This document shows, in pieces, positions 43,862 through 52,722 of a DNA stretch of 64,000 nucleotides. Every line of letters starts with the position of its first letter. Position 1 is the stretch's first letter. Under the pieces are notes generated by a model. The model was not told the origin of the DNA, searched no databases, and worked only from the letters and a program-made list of their open reading frames with translations. A program made the position numbers and the translations under genes. Origin of the DNA: Microbacterium sp. 4R-513 (GTDB lineage Bacteria > Actinomycetota > Actinomycetes > Actinomycetales > Microbacteriaceae); assembly GCF_011046485.1 (NCBI RefSeq), contig NZ_CP049256.1:3534001-3598000 (forward strand). Reading direction: 5' to 3'.

Positions 43862-43978
43862 GGAAGCCTCCAAAGGCTGCGGCGGTGCGGGGATGCTTCC
43901 ACGCTAGCCAGCGCGCGTCGGCGCCATCGCGGAAACCCCGCGATTGCCAGCATTTCGGGGCTCCGAACCGGAGGTGCG

Positions 43979-45928
43979 TCAGGAGTGGACGCGCCGGCGG
44001 AGCACGTCGATGCGGGACTGCAGCTGCGCGACCGTCGCCTGCGAGACGGCCGGTCCGCCGCAGATCCGCCGCAGCTCGGCGTGCACGGCGCCGTGCGGCT
44101 CGCCGGACTGGCGCGCGTAGAGCCCGACGAGGCTGTTGAGCAGCTGGCGCTGCTCCTTCAGGGTCCGGTGCAGCGCCTGGGGCGGCGCGGACGCCGGCGT
44201 CGAGTCGCCGTCCGGCGACGCGGCCTCGCGCGCCTTGCGGTGGCGCGTCTGGCGGGCCTGGCGCTGCATAAGGAGGTCGTGGACATGCTCGGGCTCGAGG
44301 AGTCCGGGAAGCCCGAGGAACTCCTCCTCTTCCGGGGTTCCGGGGACTGCGAGCTGCCCGAACTCCTTGCCGTCGAAGAGGACCCGGTCGAAGTGGGCCT
44401 GCGACCCGAGCGCCTGATAGGTGAACTCCGCGGTGAGGGCGTCGGATGCCTTGTCCTCACGCTCCGCGGCATCCATCATGTCCTCTTCGGCGTTCCACTC
44501 GTCGTCGCCGTCGCTGTCGCGATCCAGTGCGTGGTCGCGCTGGCGCTCGAGCTCGTTCGCGAGTGCGAGGAGCTGCGGGACGTTCGGCAGGAAGACGCTC
44601 GCCGTCTCGCCGCGGCGGCGCGCGCGCACGAAGCGGCCGATCGCCTGTGCGAAGAAGAGCGGGGTCGACGCGCTCGTCGCGTAGACCCCCACGGCGAGGC
44701 GGGGGACGTCGACACCCTCCGACACCATGCGCACGGCGACCATCCAGCGCGAGTCGCCCTTCGAGAACTCCTCGATTCGGCTCGACGCCTCGGCCTCGTC
44801 GGAGAGCACGACGGTCGGCGGCTCCCCCGTGATCTCGCGGAGGATCGCGGCGTAGGCGCGCGCCGCCGTCTGATCGGTCGCGATGACGAGACCGCCCGCG
44901 TCGGGGACGTGCTCGCGGACCTCGGTCAGGCGCCGGTCCGCTGACCGCAGGACCGCCGGGATCCAGTCGCCCTCGGGATCCAGAGCCGTGCGCCACGCCT
45001 GCGACGTGATGTCCTTCGTGTTGTCCTGCCCGAGCTGCGCCTCCATCTCGTCGCCGGTCTTCGTCCGCCAGCGCATCTGGCCGGCATAGACCATGAAGAT
45101 CACAGGGCGGACGACCCCGTCCTCGAGCGCGCGCCGATAGCCATAGCTGTAATCGGTGCGGGAGAGGCGGATGCCCTTCTCGTTCGGGTGGTACTCCACG
45201 AACGGGATCGGGGCGGTGTCGCTGCGGAAGGGCGTGCCCGAGAGGAGGAGGCGCCGGGTCGCGCGGTTGTACGCCTCGCGCAGAGCGTCGCCCCAGCTGA
45301 GGGCGTCGCCGCCGTGGTGCACCTCGTCGAGGATCACGAGCGTGCGCCGGTCGAGGATCAGCTGCTGGTGGACGGATGCCTTGACCGCCACCTGCGCATA
45401 CGTGACGGCGACCCCGTGGTAATGCCGCGCGGGCGCCACATGACGGTTGCTGAAGGCGGGGTCCAGCCGGATGCCGACGCGGGCCGCGGCATCCGCCCAC
45501 TGGGTCTTGAGGTGCTCCGTCGGCGCCACGACGACGAGGCGGTCGACGATGCGGCGGCGCAGCAGCTCGCTCGCAAGGCGGAGCGCGAACGTCGTCTTGC
45601 CGGCGCCCGGCGTCGCCGCGGCCAGGAAGTCGCGCGGGCCGCCGCCGACCCCATCGGGTCCGTCGAGGCTGAAGTACAGGTCGAGGGCCTCGGCCTGCCA
45701 GGCACGCAGGCGCTGCGCCGTTCCCCACGGGGCGCGCTGCGGATACGACGGCGAGAGGTGCTCGGCAGCGAAGCTGCCGAGATGCGGGCGCCCGTGATCG
45801 TCGGTGGAAGGCGCCGCTTCGGTGTGCTCGGCCCGCAACTCCGCACCGAAGTCCCGGACGGTCTCGGCGGAGGCGTCAGCGGGCAGGTCGCCCTCGGCGC
45901 GTGCGAGCAGAACCGCGTCCTCTTCCAC
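43979..45928 (-). CDS. DEAD/DEAH-box SF2 helicase
   Basis: 649 residues. Walker A in AAATPGAGKTTFAL (about residue 92), DEVH in LVILDEVHHGGD, motif III LLLSGTPFRSD, motif VI QAIGRFVRARR. Resembles type III restriction-subunit/RAD25-like helicases, but no nuclease domain or methylase neighbour is present, so DNA repair or RNA work is more likely than restriction. An acidic stretch (RDSDGDDEWNAEEDMMDAAE) lies near residue 490. GTG 45928 is favoured by GGAGGGGAGG upstream; ATG 45946 is the alternative. Confidence 0.9.
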   Translation of the reverse strand: MEEDAVLLARAEGDLPADASAETVRDFGAELRAEHTEAAPSTDDHGRPHLGSFAAEHLSPSYPQRAPWGTAQRLRAWQAEALDLYFSLDGPDGVGGGPRDFLAAATPGAGKTTFALRLASELLRRRIVDRLVVVAPTEHLKTQWADAAARVGIRLDPAFSNRHVAPARHYHGVAVTYAQVAVKASVHQQLILDRRTLVILDEVHHGGDALSWGDALREAYNRATRRLLLSGTPFRSDTAPIPFVEYHPNEKGIRLSRTDYSYGYRRALEDGVVRPVIFMVYAGQMRWRTKTGDEMEAQLGQDNTKDITSQAWRTALDPEGDWIPAVLRSADRRLTEVREHVPDAGGLVIATDQTAARAYAAILREITGEPPTVVLSDEAEASSRIEEFSKGDSRWMVAVRMVSEGVDVPRLAVGVYATSASTPLFFAQAIGRFVRARRRGETASVFLPNVPQLLALANELERQRDHALDRDSDGDDEWNAEEDMMDAAEREDKASDALTAEFTYQALGSQAHFDRVLFDGKEFGQLAVPGTPEEEEFLGLPGLLEPEHVHDLLMQRQARQTRHRKAREAASPDGDSTPASAPPQALHRTLKEQRQLLNSLVGLYARQSGEPHGAVHAELRRICGGPAVSQATVAQLQSRIDVLRRRVHS

Positions 45929-46025
45929 TCGGCCTCCCCTCCGCATGCGCACCCGACGGCACGAACGACCACCATAAACGCTCGCGCCGACAGCCCGGCG
46001 GTTCACCGGCATCCGTCTCGGGCGA

Positions 46026-46031
46026 TAGCCT
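46026..46031 (+). promoter_or_regulatory. Putative -10 box of the second SGNH hydrolase
   Basis: TAGCCT, 30 bases before the ATG at 46062; GAGGAAAG serves as ribosome-binding site. Confidence 0.4.
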
Positions 46032-46061
46032 GGTTAGGGGTCATAAACCGAGGAAAGACGG

Positions 46062-46922
46062 ATGTCGAGCAACGACCATTCCCGCAGCCCGTACGTCGCG
46101 AACACCGGGCCGCACCCGTGGCGACGCTACGTCGCGATCGGCGATTCGTTCACCGAGGGCGTCGGCGATCCCGAGCCGACGGCACCCAACGGCGTCCGCG
46201 GCTGGGCCGATCGCGTGGCCGAGGTGCTCTCCCAGCAGGTCGACGACTTCGCGTACGCCAACCTCGCCGTACGGGGGAAGCTCATCGGCCAGATCATCGC
46301 CGACCAGATCGAGCCGGCCCTCTCCCTGGCTCCCGACCTGATCACCTTCTCCGCGGGCGGCAATGACGTCATCCGTCCCGGAACCGACCCCGACAACGTC
46401 TCGCAGCAGTTCGAGGACGCCGTCGTGCGGCTGAGCCGCGACGGCGCCACGCTCGTCGTCTTCACGGGCATCGACACGAACTTCACGCCGGTCTTCCGCG
46501 GCATCCGCGGGAAGGTCGCGATCTACAACGAGAACATCCGCGCCATCGCCGACAAGTACGACTGCATCGTGGCCGACCAGTGGGCGCTCAAAGAGGTGCA
46601 GGACATGCGCTTCTTCGACGACGACCGGCTGCACTACAACCGCCTCGGTCACCACGAGGTCGCACGGATGGTGCTGCGCGCCCTCAACGTGTCGAACGAC
46701 CTGCAGCCCATGCAGCCCGACCCGTATCCGCGCCGCACGTGGCGCGAGGCACGTGCCGTCGACTTCGTGTGGGCACGCGAGTACCTCGTGCCCTGGGTGC
46801 TGCGCCGGCTGCGGCATCAGTCGTCGGGCGACGACATCAAGCCCAAGCGCCCGGACCCGCTCCCCGTCATGACCCTGCTGCCCGGCAAGGACCCGAAGCA
46901 GACCCGCGGGGAGCAGGTCTAG
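46062..46922 (+). CDS. SGNH/GDSL hydrolase, paralogue 2
   Basis: 286 residues. Block I YVAIGDSFTEGVGDPE, block III SAGGNDVIRPGT, block V DDRLHYNRLGHHEVA. Clearly related to the hydrolase at 11495-12259 but with an N-terminal extension of about 20 polar residues and a longer C-terminal tail (KPKRPDPLPVMTLLPG). No signal peptide. GAGGAAAG before the ATG. Followed by a long inverted repeat. Confidence 0.92.
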   Translation: MSSNDHSRSPYVANTGPHPWRRYVAIGDSFTEGVGDPEPTAPNGVRGWADRVAEVLSQQVDDFAYANLAVRGKLIGQIIADQIEPALSLAPDLITFSAGGNDVIRPGTDPDNVSQQFEDAVVRLSRDGATLVVFTGIDTNFTPVFRGIRGKVAIYNENIRAIADKYDCIVADQWALKEVQDMRFFDDDRLHYNRLGHHEVARMVLRALNVSNDLQPMQPDPYPRRTWREARAVDFVWAREYLVPWVLRRLRHQSSGDDIKPKRPDPLPVMTLLPGKDPKQTRGEQV

Positions 46923-46974
46923 CCCGCCGCCGAGCTCATCCGGTGCCGCTCAACGCCGCGGTCTGCGACGAGAT

Positions 46975-47040
46975 CGTACGTACTCGCCGAGCGCACATCG
47001 TGTCGGCGACGACGACGTGTGCATTCGGCGAGTGCGTACG
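46975..47040. repeat. Long imperfect inverted repeat between convergent genes
   Basis: Two 23-base arms (46975-46997 and 47018-47040) pair with only three mismatches around a 20-base loop. Each outer end is CGTACG, and the inner ends are CGCACA/TGTGCA-like. It lies between the stops of the SGNH and TrmH genes. No T run on either side, so it may be a bidirectional terminator or a REP-like dispersed palindrome. Confidence 0.75.
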
Positions 47041-47087
47041 TTCTCGACGGCAGGACCGACCGCAGGGGGCACCGCGGAACGAGAGAA

Positions 47088-47894
47088 CTAGCGCACGCGC
47101 AGCTCCCACATCGCCACCGCCGCGGCGGCGGCGACGTTGAGCGAATCGACGCCGCCCGCCATCGGGATCGTCACGACGGTGTCGGCCGCCTCGAGCGCGC
47201 GGCGCGAGAGCCCGTCCCCCTCGGCGCCGAGCATCAGCGCGACCCGTTCGGGCGCCGGAGCCGCGAAATCGTCGAGGGCCACGGCATCCTCCGCGAGCGC
47301 GAGCGCCGCGAGGTGGAACCCGAGACCGTGCAGGATGCCGCGTGCCTCGCTCCACTCCGGAAGCCGTGTCCACGGAACCTGGAAGACCGTGCCCATCGAC
47401 ACGCGCACGGAGCGCCGGTACAGCGGATCGGCGCACCGCGGCGAGACGAGCACAGCGTCCGCGCCGAGCCCCGCCGCGCCGCGGAAGATCGCTCCGACGT
47501 TCGTGTGGTCCACGATGTCCTCGAGCACGACCACGCGCCGTGCATCGGCGACGACCTCGGCCACCGACGGCAGGGCGGGCCGGTGCATGGCGGCCAGGGC
47601 GCCGCGGTGCACCACGTAGCCCGTGATGCCTTCGGCGACCTCCGGCGACACGACGTACACCGGCGCACGCGAGTCGTCGCCGAGCACGTCAGCGACGTCG
47701 TCGAGCCACTTCTCCTGCACCAGCACGGACCGCGGCTCGTGCCCCGCCCGCACCGCCCGGGCGATGACCTTCGCCGACTCGGCGATGTAGAGGCCGCCTT
47801 CCGGCTCGAGCACGCGGCGGAGCGCGACATCGGTCAGATCCCGGTAGTCGGCGATGCGCTGGTCGTCCGCCGAGCCGATGGGGATGACATGCAC
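47088..47894 (-). CDS. TrmH/SpoU-family RNA 2'-O-methyltransferase
   Basis: 268 residues. SPOUT knot motifs: VVVLEDIVDHTNVGAIFR (motif 1), VALMLGAEGDGLS (motif 2) and IPMAGGVDSLNVAAAAAVAM (motif 3). An N-terminal L7Ae/eL8-like substrate-binding domain precedes it (residues 1-115). Methylates ribose in rRNA or tRNA; exact target unknown. GTG at 47894 has AAGGTGGA upstream. Confidence 0.93.
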   Translation of the reverse strand: MHVIPIGSADDQRIADYRDLTDVALRRVLEPEGGLYIAESAKVIARAVRAGHEPRSVLVQEKWLDDVADVLGDDSRAPVYVVSPEVAEGITGYVVHRGALAAMHRPALPSVAEVVADARRVVVLEDIVDHTNVGAIFRGAAGLGADAVLVSPRCADPLYRRSVRVSMGTVFQVPWTRLPEWSEARGILHGLGFHLAALALAEDAVALDDFAAPAPERVALMLGAEGDGLSRRALEAADTVVTIPMAGGVDSLNVAAAAAVAMWELRVR

Positions 47895-47972
47895 GACTCC
47901 ACCTTCGCACGCCGGCTTGTAACACGCCGGAAAAGCGCCGGGCGTACCCTCGGACGCGAGAGGGTGGGATAC

Positions 47973-48824
47973 ATGACGCTCGTGACGGAGTTCGACGCGC
48001 CGACGGCCGAGTCGCTGGAGCGCGCGATCGAGGTGCTGGCGGGCCGCCGCATCGCGGTGCTGACCGGCGCGGGCGTCTCGACCGACTCGGGCATCCCCGA
48101 CTACCGCGGCAAGGGCGCACCCGTACGGACGCCCATGACGGCGCAGGCCTTCCTCGCCAGCGAGGATTCCCGGCGCCGCTACTGGGTCGGCAGCCACCTC
48201 GGCTGGAAGGCGTTCGCCGCGGCCGAGCCCAACGACGGCCACCGGGCGCTTGCCCAGCTCGAGACCGACGGCGTCGCGACGGGCATCATCACGCAGAACG
48301 TCGACGGCCTGCACGTCCGAGCCGGAAGCCGGCGGGTCGTCGAGCTCCACGGCACGATGCGCCGCGTCTTCTGCACGCACTGCGGGCAGGTCTTCGACCG
48401 GCGCGACCTCGCTGCCCGCGTCGAAGCCGACAACCCGTGGATCGCGATCCCCGAGAACGTGGCCCTCGGCCCCGACGGCGACGTGCTTCCCGAGAGCACC
48501 GACGGCTTCCGCATCCCCGCCTGCACCGTGTGCGGAGGGATGCTGAAGCCCGATGTCGTGTTCTTCGGCGAGTTCATCCCCGCCGAGAAGTTCCGTGAGG
48601 CCGAACAGCTCGTCCGGACGAGCGACGCCCTCGTCGTCGCCGGGTCGTCCCTCGTCGTCAACTCGGGCATCCGGTTCGTGGAGCGCGCACGGCGCAAGCG
48701 CATCCCCGTCGTCATCGTCAACCGCGGCGAGACGCGGGCCGATGCGCGGGCGACGGTGAAGATCGACGCGGGAACGAGCGATGTGCTCCGCGCCTTCGCC
48801 GAGGCACTCCCCCGTTCGCGCTGA
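47973..48824 (+). CDS. Sir2-family NAD-dependent protein deacylase
   Basis: 283 residues. NAD-binding motifs LTGAGVSTDSGIPDYRG and TQNVDGLH, catalytic His in VVELHGTMRRV, zinc Cys pairs in FCTHCGQ and CTVCGG (with an insert of about 50 residues between them), and VAGSSLVVNSG. Removes acyl groups from lysines using NAD. The insertion between zinc pairs (DNPWIAIPENVALGPDGDV) is typical of the actinobacterial class II-like group. ATG at 47973; GTG at 47964 is a possible alternative. Confidence 0.93.
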   Translation: MTLVTEFDAPTAESLERAIEVLAGRRIAVLTGAGVSTDSGIPDYRGKGAPVRTPMTAQAFLASEDSRRRYWVGSHLGWKAFAAAEPNDGHRALAQLETDGVATGIITQNVDGLHVRAGSRRVVELHGTMRRVFCTHCGQVFDRRDLAARVEADNPWIAIPENVALGPDGDVLPESTDGFRIPACTVCGGMLKPDVVFFGEFIPAEKFREAEQLVRTSDALVVAGSSLVVNSGIRFVERARRKRIPVVIVNRGETRADARATVKIDAGTSDVLRAFAEALPRSR

Positions 48825-48840
48825 CCTCCGGGCGCGCGGT

Positions 48841-48846
48841 TACGCT
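48841..48846 (+). promoter_or_regulatory. Leaderless -10 box of the histidine phosphatase gene
   Basis: TACGCT ends 6 bases before GTG 48853. The intervening CGGAGG could instead act as a badly spaced ribosome-binding site. Confidence 0.45.
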
Positions 48847-48852
48847 CGGAGG

Positions 48853-49458
48853 GTGACGACTCTCATCCTCCTGCGGCATGGCGAGACCGACTGGAACCAC
48901 GCCCGCCGCATCCAGGGCGCGACGGATGTGCCGCTCAACGACACGGGTCGTCAGCAGGCTCGGGATGCCGCGGCCACCCTGCGCGACACGCTCGACGAGC
49001 GCATTCCCGCCGTCGTCGTGGCGAGCGACCTGTCCCGAGCGCGGGAGACGGCGGAGATCATCGCGCGCGAGCTGGGGCTCGCGGCGCCCCGGCTCTACCC
49101 CGAGCTCCGTGAGCGGGCGTACGGGGTCGCCGAGGGCCTGAGCGTCGACGAGTACTTCGAGCGCTGGGGCGACTGGCATGGGACTGATGTGCCCGAGGCC
49201 GAGACGCGCGAGGACCTCCGGGCGCGGGCCATCCAAGGTCTCGAGAAGGTGGCGCGAGACGTGCGCCGTGCGACCGCGCCGGGCGCGGCATCCGTCATCG
49301 TCGTCACGCACGGCGCGCTGATCCGCGAGGTGATCCGCCACGCGAGCGGCGACACGCTGCCGCTCGAGGGCGAGAAGCTCGCGAACGCCTCAGCGCACAC
49401 GGTGCTGTTCGAGCGCGACCATCTGCGTCTGCTGTCGTACACGCCGCACGCCGCCTAG
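48853..49458 (+). CDS. Histidine phosphatase (phosphoglycerate mutase-like) family protein
   Basis: 201 residues. Catalytic RHG motif in ILLRHGETDWN, substrate contacts SDLSRARETAEII and ERAYGVAEGLS, second His in VVTHGALIREVIRH. Cofactor-independent phosphatase branch; GpgP, CobC and acid phosphatase-like roles are all possible. Follows the sirtuin gene by 28 bases, with its own -10 box. Confidence 0.92.
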   Translation: MTTLILLRHGETDWNHARRIQGATDVPLNDTGRQQARDAAATLRDTLDERIPAVVVASDLSRARETAEIIARELGLAAPRLYPELRERAYGVAEGLSVDEYFERWGDWHGTDVPEAETREDLRARAIQGLEKVARDVRRATAPGAASVIVVTHGALIREVIRHASGDTLPLEGEKLANASAHTVLFERDHLRLLSYTPHAA

Positions 49459-49488
49459 TCTCACGCGGCGCCTTGCTTCGGGAGGCAG

Positions 49489-50298
49489 TCAGGCCTCGGC
49501 GCGACGCAGGATGCCCCGGGCGTGCCGCAGGACGGGCTCGTCGACCATGCGGCCGTCGTACGTGAAGACGCCGCGCTCGCCCTTCGCCGCGGCGAGGACG
49601 GCTTCGGCCCACGCGACGTCGTCGGAGTCGGGCCGATAGGCCGCACGGATGATCTCGACCTGGCTCGGGTGGATGCATGCCGTCGCCGCGAAGCCGGAGG
49701 CCGCGGCATCCGTCGCCTCGATCCGAAGCCGCTTCACGTCGGAGATGTCGAGGTGCACCGCGTCGATCGCGGCTTTGTTGCGCGCCCCCGCCGCGAGGAG
49801 CGTGCGCGCTCTCGCATAGCGTGCGATGTCGCGGTAGCGCCCGTTGGGCTTGCGGCTCGACGTGCCGCCGATGCTCGCCACCAGGTCTTCGGCGCCCCAC
49901 ATGAGCGCGACGACGTTGTCGAGCTCGGCGATGCGCTCGGCCTGCGACACCCCCTTCGCCGTCTCGAGGAGCGCGACCACCTCGAAGCGCGCGTCGATCT
50001 TGGCGACGCGCTTGGGCGACTCGGTCTTGGCGAGCATGATCGTGCGGTAGTCGGTCTGGGACAGCGTCGCGAGGTCGCTGAGGAACGCATCGGAGGCGAT
50101 CGGGTTCACGCGCACGATGACGCGGGAGGGATCGAGCTCGGACTCGATGAGGAATCCTCGTGCCGCCGTCTTGTCTGCGGGGGCGACGGCGTCCTCGAGG
50201 TCGAGGATGACCGCATCCGCCCGCTCCAGCGCCTTCGCGTACCGCTCGGGTCGATCCGCCGGGCAGAACAGGATCGCCGGTCCGTGGTCGAACGTCAT
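49489..50298 (-). CDS. HpcH/HpaI-CitE-like CoA ester lyase
   Basis: 269 residues, TIM-barrel citrate lyase beta/malyl-CoA lyase family. FCPADRPERYAKALERADAVILDLEDAV at the N-terminus, VRVNPIAS, catalytic metal site in ALLETAKGV (Glu) and MWGAEDLVASIGG (Glu/Asp). The mycobacterial homologue beside bkdABC (Rv2498c) has been described as a hydroxyacyl-CoA lyase in leucine breakdown. Last gene of the acd-maoC-lyase operon; its ATG overlaps the maoC stop (ATGA). Confidence 0.92.
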   Translation of the reverse strand: MTFDHGPAILFCPADRPERYAKALERADAVILDLEDAVAPADKTAARGFLIESELDPSRVIVRVNPIASDAFLSDLATLSQTDYRTIMLAKTESPKRVAKIDARFEVVALLETAKGVSQAERIAELDNVVALMWGAEDLVASIGGTSSRKPNGRYRDIARYARARTLLAAGARNKAAIDAVHLDISDVKRLRIEATDAAASGFAATACIHPSQVEIIRAAYRPDSDDVAWAEAVLAAAKGERGVFTYDGRMVDEPVLRHARGILRRAEA

Positions 50299-50831
50299 CG
50301 GGCTTCCTCCTCGGGGCGGTCCCGGCACCACATGAGCGCGACGCGTGTCGCCGTCGCCACGACGACGCCGTCCTGATTGCGCCCGGTGTGACGCATCGTG
50401 ACGATGCCCTGCCCCGGCCGCGATCCCGATCGCCGCTTCTCGAGGATCTCGGTCTCGGTGTACAGCGTGTCTCCGTGGAAGAGCGGCGCAGGGAAGGCGA
50501 TGTCGCTGAGCCCGAGCTGGGCGACGAGCGTGCCCTGCGTGATCTGGGCGACGGATGCCCCGACCATCGTGGCGAGCGTCCACATCGAGTTCATGAGCCG
50601 CTGCCCGAACGGCTGCGTCGCCGAGAAGGCGGCGTCGAGGTGGAGCGCCTGGGTGTTCATCGTCAGGGACGAGAACAGCACGTTGTCGGCCTCGGTCGCC
50701 GTGCGCCCGGGGCGGTGGACGTACCGCACGCCGACGTCGAGCTCTTCGTAGTAGAGCCCGCGCTGGAGCACCTCGAGCGCCCGATGCTCGGAATTGTCGT
50801 CGTAGCCCGTGCCGTCGCCCACGATCGCCAC
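50295..50831 (-). CDS. MaoC-like hotdog dehydratase
   Basis: 178 residues. MaoC-type hydratase 2 motif region FPAPLFHGDTLYTETEILEKR and the HLDAAFSATQPFGQRLMN stretch, where the catalytic Asp and His-like residues lie. Expected to hydrate enoyl-CoA. Starts 1 base past the dehydrogenase stop and overlaps the lyase start. Length matches the Rv2499c type. Confidence 0.92.
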   Translation of the reverse strand: MAIVGDGTGYDDNSEHRALEVLQRGLYYEELDVGVRYVHRPGRTATEADNVLFSSLTMNTQALHLDAAFSATQPFGQRLMNSMWTLATMVGASVAQITQGTLVAQLGLSDIAFPAPLFHGDTLYTETEILEKRRSGSRPGQGIVTMRHTGRNQDGVVVATATRVALMWCRDRPEEEAR

Positions 50832-50832
50832 G

Positions 50833-51987
50833 CTACCCGTCGAGGCCGAGGGCGCGCGAGATGACGAGCAGCTGCACCTCGGTGGTCCCCTCGCCGATCT
50901 CGAGGATCTTCGAGTCGCGGTAGTGCCGCGCGACGGGGTACTCGTTCATGAAGCCGTTGCCGCCGAAGACCTGGGTCGCATCACGCGCGTTGTCCATCGC
51001 GGCGTCGCTCGCCGTCAGCTTGGCGATCGCGGCCTCGGTCTTGAAGGGCTTGCCGGCATCGCGCAGACGGGCCGCATGGTGCCAGGCGAGGCGAGCGTTG
51101 TGCACGCGCGCCTGCATGCGGGCGATCGTGAACTGGATGCTCTGCCGCGTCGAGAGCGGCTCGCCGAAGACGGTGCGCTTCTTGGCGTAGTCGACGGCCG
51201 CTTCGAGGCATCCCTCGGCCGCTCCGGTCGAGAGCGCGGCGATCGCGATGCGACCTTCGTCGAGGATGTGGAGGAAGTTGGCGAAGCCCCAGCCGCGCTC
51301 GCCGAGGAGGTTCGCCTCGGGCACGCGTGCGTCGACGAACGTGAGCGGGTGGGTGTCGGACGCGTGCCAGCCGACCTTGTCGTAGGCGGGCTCGACCGTG
51401 AAACCGGGCGTGCCGTTCGGCACGATGATCGTCGAGATCTCCTTGCGGCCGCCGGCCTCGCCCGTGACCGCCGTCACCGTCACGAAGCGCGTGATCTCGG
51501 TGCCGGAGTTGGTGATGAACTGCTTCGAGCCGTTGACGACCCACTCGCCGCCGTCGAGCCTTGCGGTCGTGCGCGTCGCCCCGGCATCCGATCCCGCCTC
51601 GGGCTCGGTCAGGCCGAAGCCGGCGAGCGCGCGGCCGGCGAGCAGATCCGGCAGCAGCTCCTGCTTCTGCACGTCTGTGCCGAAGCGGAAGACTGGCATG
51701 GCTCCGAGGCTGACGCCCGCTTCGAGCGTGATCGCGATGGACTGATCGACCCGGCCCAGACCCTCGATCGCGAGGCAGAGCGTGAAGTAGTCGCCGCCTT
51801 GACCGCCCAGCTCTTCGGGGAACGGCAGTCCGAACAGCCCGAGCTCCCCCATCTGCGCGACCACGTCGAGCGGCAGGGTCTTGGTGCGATCGGCCTCGTA
51901 GGAGCGCGGCGCCACCACCTCGTCGGCGAACTCGCGGACGAGCTTCGCGAGCTCCCGCTCGTCATCGGACAGGTCGTACTGATCCAT
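50833..51987 (-). CDS. Acyl-CoA dehydrogenase (FadE19/isovaleryl-type candidate)
   Basis: 384 residues. FAD-enzyme with ACAD signatures GFGLTEPEAGSDAGATRTTA and QVFGGNGFMNEYPVARHYRDSK; the terminal IGEGTTEVQ carries the Glu near the usual catalytic position. First gene of a dehydrogenase-maoC-lyase operon that mirrors mycobacterial fadE19-Rv2499c-Rv2498c, suggesting a branched short-chain acyl-CoA substrate. ATG at 51987 with GGAGAACC upstream; divergent from the TetR gene across two operator-like palindromes. Confidence 0.94.
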   Translation of the reverse strand: MDQYDLSDDERELAKLVREFADEVVAPRSYEADRTKTLPLDVVAQMGELGLFGLPFPEELGGQGGDYFTLCLAIEGLGRVDQSIAITLEAGVSLGAMPVFRFGTDVQKQELLPDLLAGRALAGFGLTEPEAGSDAGATRTTARLDGGEWVVNGSKQFITNSGTEITRFVTVTAVTGEAGGRKEISTIIVPNGTPGFTVEPAYDKVGWHASDTHPLTFVDARVPEANLLGERGWGFANFLHILDEGRIAIAALSTGAAEGCLEAAVDYAKKRTVFGEPLSTRQSIQFTIARMQARVHNARLAWHHAARLRDAGKPFKTEAAIAKLTASDAAMDNARDATQVFGGNGFMNEYPVARHYRDSKILEIGEGTTEVQLLVISRALGLDG

Positions 51988-52056
51988 GGGTTCTCCGTGT
52001 CATCCCCGTCGACGTCACGATCGCATCACATCCATTGTCGTGACGCGCGCGCATTG

Positions 52057-52099
52057 GTTAGTGTTCACTAACTCGATATTCAGGTTAGCGAGGATTAAC
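52057..52099. promoter_or_regulatory. Two TetR operator-like palindromes
   Basis: GTTAGTG-TT-CACTAAC at 52057-52072 is a perfect 7-2-7 palindrome. A second, imperfect site GTTAGCG-AG-GATTAAC lies at 52084-52099, centre to centre 27 bases away. Both sit between the divergent acyl-CoA dehydrogenase and TetR genes, the classic place for autoregulated control of both. Confidence 0.8.
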
Positions 52100-52103
52100 T
52101 GAA

Positions 52104-52700
52104 ATGACAAGCGGTCTGACCGAGCGCGACCGCGCGAAAGCCGATCGTCAGGCCGCGATTCTGCACGAGGCCGCACGTCTCTTCGCCGAGCGCGGCTTCA
52201 GCGGCGTGAGCCTCGAAGACCTGGGAGCGGCGGTAGGCGTGAGCGGCCCGGCCGTGTACCGGCACTTCGCCAACAAGCAGGCGCTGCTGGGCGCCATCCT
52301 CGTCGGCGTGAGCGAGCGGCTCCTCGCCGGCGGGCAGGAGGTGCTCGCGCGCTCCGACGATCCGCGGGAGCAGCTCGCGTCGCTCGTCGCCTTCCACGTC
52401 GACTTCGCCCTGAGCGACGCCGACGTCATCCGCGTGCAGGACCGCGACCTCGCGAGCCTGAGCGACGAGGACCGCAATCGAGTCCGCAGGCTCCAGCGCG
52501 AGTACGTCGAACTGTGGATGATCGTCCTGGCCCGCCTTCACCCCGACCGCGCCGAGAGCGACCTGAGAGTCCGCGCGCACGCGTGCTTCGGCCTCATCAA
52601 CTCGACGCCGCACAGCATGCGCGGGGCGCGCCAGGCGGCGTCCGACCGCACCGTCCGCCCGGTGCTCGAATCGATGGCGCTCGCGGCCCTCACCATCTGA
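52104..52700 (+). CDS. TetR-family regulator of the acyl-CoA operon
   Basis: 198 residues. N-terminal HTH ILHEAARLFAERGFSGVSLEDLG, AAVGVSGPAVYRHFANKQALLG; C-terminal ligand domain with a likely acyl-CoA pocket. Divergent from the dehydrogenase operon with two palindromes between. Resembles the TetR regulators placed beside leucine/fatty acid genes in actinobacteria. ATG lies 4 bases after the second operator, so binding there would cover the transcript start. Confidence 0.92.
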   Translation: MTSGLTERDRAKADRQAAILHEAARLFAERGFSGVSLEDLGAAVGVSGPAVYRHFANKQALLGAILVGVSERLLAGGQEVLARSDDPREQLASLVAFHVDFALSDADVIRVQDRDLASLSDEDRNRVRRLQREYVELWMIVLARLHPDRAESDLRVRAHACFGLINSTPHSMRGARQAASDRTVRPVLESMALAALTI

Positions 52701-52722
52701 GACTCGCTATCCTGGGGCCACG

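Noticed and set aside
43979..45928. SF2 helicase as part of a restriction or defence island
   Set aside because: No nuclease, methylase or other defence gene beside it; neighbours are housekeeping.
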